DNA of 15,403 bases. It comes from an uncultured bacterium. GTDB taxonomy: Bacteria; Bacteroidota; Ignavibacteria; Kapaibacteriales; UBA2268. Shown here one piece after another: positions 1 to 8,912 of this stretch. The translations under genes and the position numbers were made by a program. The DNA lies in contig CALLXS010000126.1 in the NCBI GenBank assembly GCA_937875295.1, forward strand, positions 1 to 15,403, read 5' to 3'. Within the stretch, counting starts at the first letter, position 1. Every line of letters starts with the position of its first letter. Below the pieces are notes generated by a model, which was given only the letters and a program-made list of their open reading frames with translations, did no database searches and was not told the origin of the DNA.

Positions 1-102
1 AATATTTAATTATATAAAATTAAAGAAAAACAAAAATAATGATTATAATTTTCTCTTACAAATTACTTTAATCAAAAAATAATTAATTTACTTACTAATA
101 AA

Positions 103-1605
103 ATGAAACCTGTTCTAAATGTAAATCAAGTTCGTTCTCTCGATACTTTCGCTATAAATGAATTAGGCATGCCTGAAGCAGTTTTGATGGAAAATGCTGC
201 TAATTACACATATAATTTTATCAAAAGTAAAAGTAATATTTTTCACACTCGCCCAAAAGTCCTAATATTATGCGGTGTAGGGAATAATGGTGGAGATGGA
301 TTAGCATTAGCAAGACTAATGATTAATGAATATGATGTCGAAACCATTTTAGTAGGTAATTTGGAAAAGATGAGTAACGTAACAAAAAATAATTTTCAAA
401 TTTTAAAAAATATCTATGGAAATATTGAATATTTTAATGAAAATAATGATTATAATTTTGACAAATATGATATTATTGTTGATGCTTTAATTGGTGTTGG
501 ATTTAATGGAGAGTTGAGACAAAATATTAAAAAATTATTACGTGGAAGTAATAATTCTAAATCAATAAAAATTGCAATTGATGTCCCATCTGGATTAAAT
601 GCAGATAATGGAGAGCATAGCGAAGATGCTTTTTTGGCTGATTATACAATTACAATGTTTGCTGATAAATTAGGATTTTATTTGTGTGATAAAAATATAA
701 CTGGTGAAGTAGTTGTCGCAGATTTGGGGTTACCTAAGAATTATGCTTTTCAATTTGCCAATAATTATATTATTGATGATGCTGAAATTGAAAAATATGG
801 TAATAGTCGAGATATAACTACTTCTAAATTTGACTACGGAAAAGTTGGTATAATTGCAGGATCTCATAAATATTCTGGAGCTGCTGCCTTAACTGCAAAT
901 GCATGTATTAAATCAGGAGCTGGTTTAGTTTATTTGTTCTCTCCAATTGCTCATTCTTCACTTTTTCCTGAAATAATATTTGAGAAATTATCAGAAATTG
1001 ATGGCTTCATTGATAGTTCAAATTATGATACACTTTTCAAAAGACTTGAGACCATGGATTCTATAGTGATAGGACCGGGAATTGGACAAAATCAATTTAC
1101 TTTGGAGTTAATCGGAAAAATAGTTCAAAATTTATCAAAGGAAATCCCTATTTTGATTGATGCTGATGCACTGCAAATTACCAAAAAACACAATATATTA
1201 AGAGAAAACATTATTATCACGCCTCATATTGGGGAATTTGCTGATATTTCTTTCAAAAATAGAAACGAAATTAGTCGATATAATGATTGCATTGAATTAT
1301 CCAAAAAATTAAATTGCACGGTACTATTAAAAGGTCATCATACTTTGATTTCTAATGGTAATATTACTTTTATTAATACAAATGGTAATCCAGGAATGGC
1401 TACTGCTGGAAGTGGAGATGTTCTTTCTGGAATTATTGGTTCATTATTAGCTCGTGGAATTGATGTAATTAAAGCTGGTGCAATTGGTGCATATTTGCAC
1501 GCTAGAGCAGGGGATATTTATGCATTAAAATATAACCAAATGTCCCTTACAGCTTCTGATATAATAAATGAAATTAAAAATATTGTTGTTGATTCTAAAT
1601 CATAG
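103..1605 (+). CDS. nnr: Bifunctional NAD(P)H-hydrate epimerase / ADP-dependent NAD(P)H-hydrate dehydratase
   Basis: This 500-residue cytoplasmic enzyme repairs NADHX and NADPHX, the damaged hydrates of NAD(P)H. The N-terminal YjeF domain (about 1-220) interconverts the R and S hydrates. It carries GVGNNGGDG at 58-66, DALIGVGFNG at 127-136 and DVPSGLNADNG at 160-170. The C-terminal ribokinase-like domain (about 235-500) dehydrates S-NAD(P)HX at the expense of ADP. It carries GPGIG at 324-328, IDADAL at 362-367, TPHIGEF at 383-389 and NPGMATAGSGDVLSG at 429-443, with the likely catalytic Asp439. The length matches the fused bacterial form. The start fits the beginning of the family alignment, but the leader is only A/T and shows no Shine-Dalgarno. 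The gene stands alone: 312 bases separate it from the next gene and no clear terminator follows. Confidence 0.96.
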   Translation: MKPVLNVNQVRSLDTFAINELGMPEAVLMENAANYTYNFIKSKSNIFHTRPKVLILCGVGNNGGDGLALARLMINEYDVETILVGNLEKMSNVTKNNFQILKNIYGNIEYFNENNDYNFDKYDIIVDALIGVGFNGELRQNIKKLLRGSNNSKSIKIAIDVPSGLNADNGEHSEDAFLADYTITMFADKLGFYLCDKNITGEVVVADLGLPKNYAFQFANNYIIDDAEIEKYGNSRDITTSKFDYGKVGIIAGSHKYSGAAALTANACIKSGAGLVYLFSPIAHSSLFPEIIFEKLSEIDGFIDSSNYDTLFKRLETMDSIVIGPGIGQNQFTLELIGKIVQNLSKEIPILIDADALQITKKHNILRENIIITPHIGEFADISFKNRNEISRYNDCIELSKKLNCTVLLKGHHTLISNGNITFINTNGNPGMATAGSGDVLSGIIGSLLARGIDVIKAGAIGAYLHARAGDIYALKYNQMSLTASDIINEIKNIVVDSKS

Positions 1606-1917
1606 ATAATCTATATAAAATTTTTCAAAAAAAAATAAAACAAATATTTGCATAGCATTATTTTTAAATATTTTATTTTGAAGATGATTCCCGCTAATAA
1701 CTAGATTATTCATTTTAATAATAATCACTTGCTTAAAGCAGTAGAGGAGTTTTTCTGTATTAATATTTTCGTAGAGAATATCTTTAGAAATTTTCAATCT
1801 AATAGATGAAATATTTATTCTGATAAGTAGCAATTAATATAATATTTTCAGTAAAAATACGTTTTCATAATGATATAAATTTTTAATATAATAACATTAG
1901 TTTAAGGAATAATCTAT
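1606..1917. other. Intergenic region without a supported gene
   Basis: These 312 very AT-rich bases separate nnr from the flavodiiron gene. A 77-codon open frame on the minus strand fills most of it, but its protein is low-complexity (Ile, Asn, Lys, Phe) with no recognisable motif, so it is not called. No convincing hairpin terminator or tRNA-like fold is seen. The right end must hold the promoter of the flavodiiron gene. Its ribosome binding site AAGGA is at 1904-1908, about 9 bases before the ATG. Confidence 0.5.
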
Positions 1918-3105
1918 ATGTCTTTTGAAATAAAAAATAATGTCTATTGGGTTGGCGTAATTGATTGGGGTTTAAGGAAATTTCATGGTGAAGAACTTTC
2001 TACAAATAATGGTTCATCATATAATTCATATTTAATTAAAGATGAAAAAAATGTATTAATTGATACTGTTTATACTCCATTTGCTGAAGAATTTATTAAT
2101 AATTTGCAGAAAGAAATTTCGCTCGAAGAAATAGATTGCATTGTAATAAATCATGCTGAACCAGATCATAGTGGGGCTTTACCATATTTAATTGAAAAAA
2201 TGCCTAATGCCAAAATTATATGCTCCACAAATGGAATGAAGTCAATTAATGGTTATTATCATTTAGATAAAGAAATGACTGTTATGAAAACTGGAGATAC
2301 TCTTAATATTGGTAGCAGAGAATTAGTATTTGTCGAAAATCAAATGATACATTGGCCTGATTCAATGATGTGTTATTTAACTAAGGATAATATCCTCTTC
2401 TCGAATGATGCATTTGGTCAGCATTATGCAAATAAAGCTATGTATAATAGTAAAGCAGATAAATGCTTAATTTATTCTGAATCTTTAAAATATTATGCAA
2501 ATATTGTTGCTCCATTTTCAAAAAAAGTGGCAAAAAAAATCGAAGATGTATTAGCTATGAACTTGACGATAAATTATATTTGTCCGTCTCATGGCATAAT
2601 ATGGGATGAAAATCCAACACAAATAATTGATTTATATGCTAAATGGGCTAATTCTTATCAAGAAAATCAAGTTACCATAATTTACGATACTATGTATAAT
2701 AGTACTCGCAAAATGGCTGAAGCAATAGCATGTGGTATTAGTGAAGAATCTCCAGAAACTAAAATACAATTACTAAATACTGGTACTGGAGATAAAAGTG
2801 ATATTATTACCGAAATTTTCCGTTCTAAAATGTTAATTGCTGGTTCTCCAACTGTAAATAATGGAATCTCAACATCTATGGCCGGACTATTAGAGGAAAT
2901 TAAAGGTTTTGCATTAACTGGTAAAAAAGGTTCTGCTTTTGGTAGCTATGGTTGGAATCCATTAGGAGTAAAATCAATAAGTAATAAATTACAAGAAGGT
3001 GGATTCGAATTAGTTGGTGAAGGGATGAAAGTAAATTGGAATCCAGACGAAAAAGCACTTTCTGATTGTAAAGAATATGGAAAAATGTTAGCAAAATCAT
3101 TATAA
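1918..3105 (+). CDS. fprA: Class A flavodiiron protein (FprA/ROO type O2 or NO reductase)
   Basis: This 395-residue soluble enzyme reduces O2 to water and/or NO to N2O, protecting anaerobic or microaerophilic cells. The N-terminal metallo-beta-lactamase-like domain (about 1-250) keeps the full di-iron ligand set: H79, E81 and D83 in HAEPDH, then H145, D164 and H225. This matches the spacing known for the Desulfovibrio enzyme. The C-terminal flavodoxin domain (about 252-395) has an FMN phosphate loop at 257-263 (DTMYNST), GSPTVNNG at 309-316 and FGSYGW at 341-346. There is no C-terminal rubredoxin or flavin-reductase extension, so it is the minimal class A form and needs a separate electron donor, normally rubredoxin, not encoded here. 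AAGGA lies about 9 bases before the ATG, and a strong terminator follows. Preference for O2 or NO cannot be read from the sequence. Confidence 0.95.
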   Translation: MSFEIKNNVYWVGVIDWGLRKFHGEELSTNNGSSYNSYLIKDEKNVLIDTVYTPFAEEFINNLQKEISLEEIDCIVINHAEPDHSGALPYLIEKMPNAKIICSTNGMKSINGYYHLDKEMTVMKTGDTLNIGSRELVFVENQMIHWPDSMMCYLTKDNILFSNDAFGQHYANKAMYNSKADKCLIYSESLKYYANIVAPFSKKVAKKIEDVLAMNLTINYICPSHGIIWDENPTQIIDLYAKWANSYQENQVTIIYDTMYNSTRKMAEAIACGISEESPETKIQLLNTGTGDKSDIITEIFRSKMLIAGSPTVNNGISTSMAGLLEEIKGFALTGKKGSAFGSYGWNPLGVKSISNKLQEGGFELVGEGMKVNWNPDEKALSDCKEYGKMLAKSL

Positions 3106-3140
3106 TATTTTAGAAATAGATAAAACAATGAATTAACATA

Positions 3141-3176
3141 AAACAACCCACTTAATATTAAGTGGGTTGTTTTTTT
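3141..3176 (+). terminator. Strong intrinsic terminator after fprA, possibly bidirectional
   Basis: A perfect 16-bp inverted repeat (3141-3156 pairing with 3157-3172, core AACCCACTT/AAGTGGGTT) is followed by a run of seven T at 3170-3176. It lies 36 bases after the fprA stop, between converging genes. Read on the minus strand only a short T stretch follows, so it may also serve the dehydrogenase gene, less efficiently. Confidence 0.9.
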
Positions 3177-3210
3177 AAAAAGTTAAATAGTAAAATATTA
3201 ATAATTCAAA

Positions 3211-4173
3211 CTAGAATTTTCCATTTTTATGCTTTTCAGTAAGAATTTGTAGCATTTCTTTTGTCATTAAATCCATATCATAATTTGGTTTCCAATTCCA
3301 TTCACTACGAGCTGCAGAATCATCTATAGTCTTGGGCCATGAATCTGCTATATCTTGTCTAAAATCAGGAGCATAAGAAATTTCAAATTCCGGCATATAT
3401 TTTTTAATATTTTCAGCTAAAGTCTTTGGATCAAAGCTAAATGCAGCAACATTAAAATCGCTATGATGCTTTAAATTTGCAAAATCAGCTTCTGCTAAAC
3501 TTATTGTAGCATTTATGCAGTCTGGCATATACATCATAGGTAATGTAGCATCTTCTTTTAGGAAGCAAGTATATTTTTTATTTTTTACTGCTTCATAGAA
3601 AATTTCAACAGCATAATCAGTAGTGCCACCACCTGGAAGAGTCTCAGAAGAAATAATTCCGGGATATCTCAATCCTCTGCAATCTAATCCATATTTTTGT
3701 ACATAATAATCACAAAGTCTTTCACCGCATACTTTAGTAACGCCATACATAGTAGTAGGTTTTAAGACAGAATCTTGTGGAGTATTAAATTTAGGAGCAT
3801 CAGGACCCCACACTGCCATAGAGCTTGGAATAATTACTTTTTTTACATTATTTAATCTTGCAGTTTCAAGAACATTAATACTACCATTCATATTAATATT
3901 CCAGCATAAGATAGGATCTTTTTCACCTGTAGCTGATAGAATTGCTGCTAAATGGAAAATAGTATCAATATTATATTGTTTAATTATTTTAGCTAATTCT
4001 TCTTTATTGGTTACATCGAGTGTATGAAACGGTCCAGTACCTGCTAATGCTTCATTACATTCTTTGCGAATATCGGTAGCTATTACATTATCATTACCGT
4101 ATTTTTTCTTAAGAGCTAATGTTAATTCGGTCCCTATTTGACCAAGAGCTCCAGTAACCAATATATTTTTCAT
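3211..4173 (-). CDS. SDR-family L-threonine 3-dehydrogenase (NAD-dependent epimerase/dehydratase fold)
   Basis: This 320-residue cytoplasmic oxidoreductase most likely oxidises L-threonine to 2-amino-3-ketobutyrate with NAD. The Rossmann motif TGALGQIG is at 7-14. Asp34 at the end of the second strand favours NAD over NADP. The catalytic residues are Ser117/118 and the Y143-x-x-x-K147 pair. GGGTTDYA at 181-188, the DATLPMMYMPD stretch at 208-218 and the tail around DFRQDIADSWP (270-280) are typical of the short-chain threonine dehydrogenases, not of the UDP-glucose 4-epimerases that share the fold. It is not homologous to the zinc-dependent Tdh of E. coli. The usual partner, 2-amino-3-ketobutyrate CoA ligase, is not in the window. 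AAGGAT (4181-4186 on the minus strand) supports the start. An epimerase of sugar nucleotides is the main alternative. Confidence 0.85.
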   Translation of the reverse strand: MKNILVTGALGQIGTELTLALKKKYGNDNVIATDIRKECNEALAGTGPFHTLDVTNKEELAKIIKQYNIDTIFHLAAILSATGEKDPILCWNINMNGSINVLETARLNNVKKVIIPSSMAVWGPDAPKFNTPQDSVLKPTTMYGVTKVCGERLCDYYVQKYGLDCRGLRYPGIISSETLPGGGTTDYAVEIFYEAVKNKKYTCFLKEDATLPMMYMPDCINATISLAEADFANLKHHSDFNVAAFSFDPKTLAENIKKYMPEFEISYAPDFRQDIADSWPKTIDDSAARSEWNWKPNYDMDLMTKEMLQILTEKHKNGKF

Positions 4174-4298
4174 TTTGAAAATCCTTATAAAACAATTCTT
4201 CGAAATATTTAATTAATATGAACTACAAAATTAAATAAGAATTTAGAATTAATTATTATTTTTATAAAAAATTATATAAAAAATCTTATTAATAAAAG

Positions 4299-4327
4299 AT
4301 AAGCCCTTCATTAATAAAAGGGCTTAT
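4299..4327 (-). terminator. Intrinsic terminator after the TPR-thioredoxin gene
   Basis: A 10-bp stem (ATAAGCCCTT at 4299-4308 with AAGGGCTTAT at 4318-4327) encloses a 9-base loop. Read on the minus strand it is followed by CTTTTATT, a modest T tract. It lies about 43 bases past the stop of the 4370-6205 gene and upstream of the dehydrogenase gene, so the two are probably separate transcription units. Confidence 0.8.
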
Positions 4328-4369
4328 TCTAAAATTTATAATATATTTTATGTAAAAGTGAAATAACTA

Positions 4370-6205
4370 TTATTGCAAATTATTTAATAATTCCATTACA
4401 TCTTTGGTTTCTCGAATATCTTCTTCTTTTCCTATTGCACCATTTTGAATATATCTTAATTTTCCATATTTGTCAATAAATAATCTGACAGGTAGTCCGG
4501 TAATTCCTAAAGTACGAGCAAAATCACCATCAGTATCAAAAAATACTTGAAGCCCTTTTAAATCATCAATATTAAATATTTTGTTATCAAGTTTTTGGTT
4601 CTCAAAAGTATTAATTGCTATCATAGATATATTATTACCACTTTTGAGTGATTGATTAATTTCAGAAAAAGAAAGAAGTGAGTTTTCGCATGGTTCGCAC
4701 CAGCTAGAGAATAATTCAATGACTAAAATATCTTTTCTCATTAGTGATAAATCTACGATAATGTCATCTTTGTTTTTTAGGACAGGTAGTTTAATATCTT
4801 CATTTACTAATTTTGCATAAATTGAGTTTTGTCTAGTAATTTTCGCATTAAATGATAGTGAATCATAATATTTATCATATTCACGATTTCTAAATAAATA
4901 ATTAAAAGTTCTTTGATTAATATCTTTGATAATTTTTGTGTCAAATCCACTAGCAAAGGCTTGTTCAGTTACATTAAGTGCTTCATTATCAAGTTTACTA
5001 TTATAAAATGCAATTGCAAGATTTTCGTATAATTTTGCTGGAGGATTTACAAATAAATCTTTTGCTAAAAGGATGTAATCTATTGCTCTTTTTGGTTGTT
5101 TAGTTTGCAAGAAATATTCACCAAATGCTCTGTAAGTTTCTGCTAAATAGTTATTTAAATCGATTTTCCATTGATATTCAGGAATTGAAGAATTACGAGA
5201 AATATTACTATTATTTTTTAGTCTTGTAATAATTGTTTCAAACATTTTCTCTGCATCAGCTCTACTATTTTTCTTCTCTAAATAGGCAAAAGCTAATCTT
5301 AGTGCTTGGAAAGGAGGAATATAATTATTACTTTCTAATATTGATTTAGCAGCTTCTAAATCGCTATTTTCTATGTAAATTTGAGCGATTTTATCAATTA
5401 CTTCATTTTTTTTGCTTGAATTTGGATATTGTTTTATGAAAATATTAGCGAGTTGAATATATTCATTACTTTTTTTTGCACTTAATTTTGTATAAAAGTT
5501 TTGCTCAGATAGATTACCTAATGGATATTTTTTTAAAATTATTTTTGAAATTTCATCAACATCAGATTTTTTTTCTTCTGCTGTATAAATGTTATAAAGT
5601 AAGAGTAGTTCTTTCTCCGATAAATTCTGTGGTGATGAAATTAGACTTTTAATTTTACTATCAATTATATTTGTACTATTATTCATTGATTGCTTTGTAA
5701 GCAAAGCTATCAAGTTATTTGGATAATTTTTAATTTCCAAATCAATATCTTGAAGTGATTCAATATAATTTACACTTGAATTATTATAATTATTTAATGC
5801 ATTTACTTCGTAAAGTGATTTAAAATAATATGAATTTTGCACCGGTTGATTATTTTGGTAAATTATAATGGGAAGAGTTTCGCTATAATTCCCATTCTCT
5901 GGTATAACTCTTACAACTACAAATTCACTTTCTGGTGCTTTTTCTATGGAAATATTTCTTTGACCAATGCTTTGCGAAGTTTCATTAATAATTGGATTGT
6001 TATTATTTAAATAAAAAGAATACGAAATAATATGCATTTTAGATGAATTCCCTGTAGTAATTGCGGAATTATTTAGAGTAAGATTAATATAAGTATCAAA
6101 CTTATTTACTTGTTTATCTAAAATAAGCTCTGCATTAAGCGAACTAAAGCATAAAATTAAAACTAAAAAAGGTAATACAAACTGTTTCATAGTGATATAT
6201 TTCAT
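4370..6205 (-). CDS. Secreted TPR-repeat protein with C-terminal ResA/TlpA-like thioredoxin domain
   Basis: This 611-residue protein probably acts as a thiol-disulfide oxidoreductase outside the cytoplasmic membrane; its partner is unknown. Residues 1-25 form a signal peptide (basic start, hydrophobic 9-20, cleavage plausible after LNA at 25). A second Met at residue 6 gives an equally good signal peptide, so the start is uncertain; neither has a Shine-Dalgarno. Residues 26-130 look beta-rich and unassigned. Residues 150-440 are helical repeats; the clearest TPR-like unit is at 350-420. Residues 480-611 form a thioredoxin fold with WCEPC at 502-506 and cis-Pro572 in GLPVRLFID. CEPC is the active-site form of Bacillus ResA, a cytochrome c maturation reductase, but the long TPR part is not found in ResA. 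The gene is monocistronic, with a terminator behind it and a divergent promoter region ahead. Confidence 0.85.
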   Translation of the reverse strand: MKYITMKQFVLPFLVLILCFSSLNAELILDKQVNKFDTYINLTLNNSAITTGNSSKMHIISYSFYLNNNNPIINETSQSIGQRNISIEKAPESEFVVVRVIPENGNYSETLPIIIYQNNQPVQNSYYFKSLYEVNALNNYNNSSVNYIESLQDIDLEIKNYPNNLIALLTKQSMNNSTNIIDSKIKSLISSPQNLSEKELLLLYNIYTAEEKKSDVDEISKIILKKYPLGNLSEQNFYTKLSAKKSNEYIQLANIFIKQYPNSSKKNEVIDKIAQIYIENSDLEAAKSILESNNYIPPFQALRLAFAYLEKKNSRADAEKMFETIITRLKNNSNISRNSSIPEYQWKIDLNNYLAETYRAFGEYFLQTKQPKRAIDYILLAKDLFVNPPAKLYENLAIAFYNSKLDNEALNVTEQAFASGFDTKIIKDINQRTFNYLFRNREYDKYYDSLSFNAKITRQNSIYAKLVNEDIKLPVLKNKDDIIVDLSLMRKDILVIELFSSWCEPCENSLLSFSEINQSLKSGNNISMIAINTFENQKLDNKIFNIDDLKGLQVFFDTDGDFARTLGITGLPVRLFIDKYGKLRYIQNGAIGKEEDIRETKDVMELLNNLQ

Positions 6206-6460
6206 AATTATAAATATTTCTAGTAAAAAAATATGTTTTACTTTTATACGAAAAAATAAATTATCCGTTACATAAATAAAATTGACAAAAAATAATACTT
6301 ATTTTATTTAAGTATATATTTATACAATATTAGACATTTTAACTCAAATTATATTATTTGATATTAAATTTATTGTTTTATTTAGAAATATTTGATTTTC
6401 TAAATTTTCTTTATTAATTTTGATGCTTATTAATTTAAAATCAATTTATTAGGAATAACA
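6206..6460. promoter_or_regulatory. Divergent promoter region between the TPR-thioredoxin and aldolase genes
   Basis: These 255 bases must hold the promoters of both flanking genes, since they are transcribed away from each other. The sequence is almost pure A/T. A TTGACA occurs at 6282-6287 (+), but no good -10 lies at 16-18 bases from it. AGGA at 6451-6454, 6 bases before the aldolase ATG, is a clear ribosome binding site. No operator or riboswitch-like structure is evident. Confidence 0.45.
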
Positions 6461-7525
6461 ATGTATTCTAACATTCAAAATTTATTAGGCGACAAAGCAG
6501 AATATTTATTAAATTTCAATGCTCCTAAAATCGCTAAAGCAAGTATAACTACACCATCTCCGAATTTCGTTGATGAGGTTTTCATGAACTCTGATAGAAA
6601 TAATAAAGTACTTGGGAATTTGCAATGGATTTTTAATCACGGCAGATTAGCAAATACTGGTTATGTATCAATTTTACCTGTTGATCAAGGTATAGAGCAT
6701 TCAGCAGGAGCAAGTTTTGCAAAAAATCCACAATATTTTGACCCAGAAAACATTGTAAAATTAGCTATTGAAGGTGGCTGCAATGCAGTAGCATCGACTT
6801 TTGGAGTGTTGGGTTTAGTCTCAAGGAAATATGCACATAAAATTCCATTTATTGTAAAAATTAATCATAATGAGCTAATGACTTATCCAAATAGCTTTGA
6901 TCAAATTATGTTCGGTACAATTGAGCAAGCATATAATATGGGAGCAGCAGCAGTAGGAGCTACAATATACTTCGGTAGTGAAAATTCAAGAAGACAAATA
7001 ATAGAGGTATCTGAAGCTTTTGCTTTAGCTCACGAATTAGGAATGGCAACTATTTTATGGTGCTATTTAAGAAATGATTCATTCAAAAGCGATAAAGATT
7101 ATCATGTCGCAAGTGATTTAACAGGTCAGGCAAACCACTTAGGCGTAACCATTGGTGCTGATATTATTAAGCAAAAATTACCAGAAAATAATTTTGGATT
7201 TAAAGCTCTCAATATGGGTAATTCATCTTATGGTAAATTTGATGAAAGAATTTATACTGAACTTAATTCAGACCACCCAATTGATTTATGCCGTTATCAA
7301 GTAGCAAATTGCTATATGGGGAAATGTGGTTTAATTAATTCAGGAGGAGCAAGTGGTAAAAATGATCTAAGTGAGGCTGCGGTTACTGCTGTAATTAATA
7401 AAAGAGCTGGCGGAATGGGTCTAATTTCAGGAAGAAAAGCTTTCCAAAAACCAATGGATGAAGGAGCGAAATTGCTGAATACTATCCAAGATGTTTATTT
7501 ATGCAAAGATGTTACTATTGCTTAA
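6461..7525 (+). CDS. fbaB: Class I fructose-bisphosphate aldolase (FbaB/DhnA type)
   Basis: This 354-residue cytoplasmic enzyme interconverts fructose-1,6-bisphosphate with dihydroxyacetone phosphate and glyceraldehyde-3-phosphate through a Schiff base, without a metal. The Schiff-base lysine is expected at K237 in [10 protein letters not shown] (232-241). LPVDQGIEH at 72-80 forms the conserved early active-site loop. NSGGAS at 293-298 and [12 protein letters not shown] at 317-328 form the phosphate-binding region of the TIM barrel. The length equals the roughly 350 residues of E. coli FbaB. An AGGA 6 bases upstream fixes the start. The PASTA gene follows after 55 bases without a terminator, so the two may be co-transcribed. 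The substrate could in principle be a related sugar phosphate, but the match to the FbaB group is strong along the whole length. Confidence 0.95.
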   Translation: MYSNIQNLLGDKAEYLLNFNAPKIAKASITTPSPNFVDEVFMNSDRNNKVLGNLQWIFNHGRLANTGYVSILPVDQGIEHSAGASFAKNPQYFDPENIVKLAIEGGCNAVASTFGVLGLVSRKYAHKIPFIVKINHNELMTYPNSFDQIMFGTIEQAYNMGAAAVGATIYFGSENSRRQIIEVSEAFALAHELGMATILWCYLRNDSFKSDKDYHVASDLTGQANHLGVTIGADIIKQKLPENNFGFKALNMGNSSYGKFDERIYTELNSDHPIDLCRYQVANCYMGKCGLINSGGASGKNDLSEAAVTAVINKRAGGMGLISGRKAFQKPMDEGAKLLNTIQDVYLCKDVTIA

Positions 7526-7580
7526 TATTCTTCTCTAAAGTGAATTAATTAAAAGATGTTTTTCTCAATCCTATAAAAAA

Positions 7581-8327
7581 ATGGCTATTGATTTTAAAAG
7601 TTTATTTGCAAAATATAAACCATATCTTGTTATTGCAGGTGCATTTTTTGCAATTTTAATTACTCTAATATTTATTTTAAATCAATTCTTATTACCATTA
7701 TTTATTCATAGTGGTGAATCAGTAAAAGTACCAAATTTCGTAGGAATGAAAATTGAGAATGCTAACATTTTAATTAATGATATTAATTTGGATGTGGAGA
7801 GAATTAGCGAACAATATAGCGAAGTAATACCGAATGGCGTAATAATAAATCAAGTTCCTAAAGCAGGATTATATGTAAAAGAAGGGCGTAATGTATATTT
7901 GACAGTTTCAAAAGGAAAAGAAACTGTAAAAATGCCATTCTTAATAGGGCAAACCATATGGAGCGCACGCAGAACAATTCAATCTACTGGGCTGTTAGTA
8001 GGGGAGATTTCATACGCTGCTAGCGAATCTTATGGGAAAGATACTGTAATGGTGCAAAGCATAAATGCAGGACAAGATGTAGTCTATGGCCAACAAATTA
8101 ATCTAGTGATTAGTCGCGGATCTGATAATCAAGTTTATGCACCAAATTTAGTTGGATTGTCTTTATATGAAGCAGAAGCCTTAGCAAATGAATCACAATT
8201 AAGTATTACTTCCATTGATACCGTAGATCACGATACATTTATAACAGGTACCGTTACATATCAAACACCGAATTCAGGTGCTTTGATAAATAAAACGACT
8301 GGAATCAAAATCTCGATTTCGAGATAA
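7581..8327 (+). CDS. Membrane-anchored protein with three PASTA domains, no kinase domain
   Basis: This 248-residue protein has a short cytoplasmic start (1-14) and one membrane helix (about 15-42). Three PASTA repeats outside the membrane follow, at about 46-112, 113-180 and 184-248. Each has the typical opening (VPNFVGM, MPFLIGQ, APNLVGL) and a closing beta strand (VYLTVSKG, INLVISRG, IKISISR). PASTA domains in other proteins bind muropeptides or peptidoglycan, or act as spacers on penicillin-binding proteins and Ser/Thr kinases. Here neither catalytic partner is fused or adjacent, so a structural or peptidoglycan-sensing role is only inferred. Stand-alone PASTA proteins of this size are known in the Bacteroidota/Chlorobi group. 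The leader is A-rich and lacks a Shine-Dalgarno. A terminator follows 25 bases after the stop. Confidence 0.88.
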   Translation: MAIDFKSLFAKYKPYLVIAGAFFAILITLIFILNQFLLPLFIHSGESVKVPNFVGMKIENANILINDINLDVERISEQYSEVIPNGVIINQVPKAGLYVKEGRNVYLTVSKGKETVKMPFLIGQTIWSARRTIQSTGLLVGEISYAASESYGKDTVMVQSINAGQDVVYGQQINLVISRGSDNQVYAPNLVGLSLYEAEALANESQLSITSIDTVDHDTFITGTVTYQTPNSGALINKTTGIKISISR

Positions 8328-8352
8328 AATCTAAAATTATTTAGAAATAAAT

Positions 8353-8382
8353 AAGCCAAGCTTTAAAAAAAGCTTGGCTTTT
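8353..8382 (+). terminator. Intrinsic terminator between the converging PASTA and fliO genes
   Basis: A perfect 12-bp stem (AAGCCAAGCTTT at 8353-8364 with AAAGCTTGGCTT at 8369-8380) closes an AAAA loop and runs into TTTTATATA on the plus strand. On the minus strand it is followed by ATTTATTTC, so it may also stop transcription from fliO, 28 bases beyond that gene's end. Confidence 0.87.
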
Positions 8383-8408
8383 ATATATTATTATATGTAT
8401 AACAATTC

Positions 8409-8888
8409 TTAATTAGTTTCTTTAGAAAAGGCAGATTTAAGAAATGTAGAAAATGATAAAGATTTATTAAAATCTTCCTCAGTTAATTCATTATGCTTTT
8501 GATTATTTAATTGAGATTTGACTTGTCTTTTTAATAATTCAGCTTGCTTTTGCTTATTAGTGCTTAAAGCTGAATTATTCTGCCCATAAATTGATTTGTA
8601 ATTGTCTGATAAAGATTTTGTGTTAGGAATTGAATTTTTCGTTAAATCAGAAATTAAATTAATTCCATTATCACTTACCCCAAGCAAAAGAGTTTTATTA
8701 TCAGCTTTTACTAAAATAATATGACTTTTAGATGATAACGATGTTTTTGATAATATTTGAATATTGTGGTTATTATTTTTTGTGAGATTATTCTTTTTTG
8801 AATATCTCTTTAGCATCATAAGTATGGCGACTAAAGCTATAACAATAACGCTAAGCGATAAAAACGCTTTTAATATAGTTCCATCCAT
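8409..8888 (-). CDS. fliO: Flagellar biosynthesis protein FliO
   Basis: This 159-residue membrane protein is assigned to FliO, which helps assemble the FliP ring of the flagellar type III export gate. It has a very short N-terminus, one membrane helix at about 6-26, a basic stop-transfer stretch (KRYSKKN, 27-33), then the small FliO beta domain at 43-83 with the pattern IQILSKTSLSSKSHIILVK and LLLGV. The tail from 84 to 159 is polar, probably disordered and weakly conserved. The family is short and divergent, so position as the last gene of fliL-fliM-fliN-fliO adds much of the confidence. AAAGGAT at 8898-8904 (minus strand) precedes the start. In most bacteria fliP, fliQ and fliR follow at once; here the operon ends against a converging gene. 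Confidence 0.83.
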   Translation of the reverse strand: MDGTILKAFLSLSVIVIALVAILMMLKRYSKKNNLTKNNNHNIQILSKTSLSSKSHIILVKADNKTLLLGVSDNGINLISDLTKNSIPNTKSLSDNYKSIYGQNNSALSTNKQKQAELLKRQVKSQLNNQKHNELTEEDFNKSLSFSTFLKSAFSKETN

Positions 8889-8912
8889 TTATTGAGAATC
8901 CTTTCTTATAAA

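Noticed and set aside
1600..1833. A 77-codon open frame on the minus strand in the nnr-fprA gap
   Set aside because: Its translation is low-complexity, has no recognisable motif, overlaps the end of nnr and lacks a ribosome binding site. Open frames of this length in AT-rich gaps can arise by chance, although a decayed gene cannot be excluded.
2900..3146. Two 66-codon minus-strand frames over the end of fprA
   Set aside because: They are shadows of the flavodiiron coding sequence and the terminator, with no independent support.
6282..6310. TTGACA as a -35 box for fbaB
   Set aside because: No acceptable -10 lies 16-18 bases downstream, and TTGACA is not the expected housekeeping promoter form in Bacteroidota-like bacteria.
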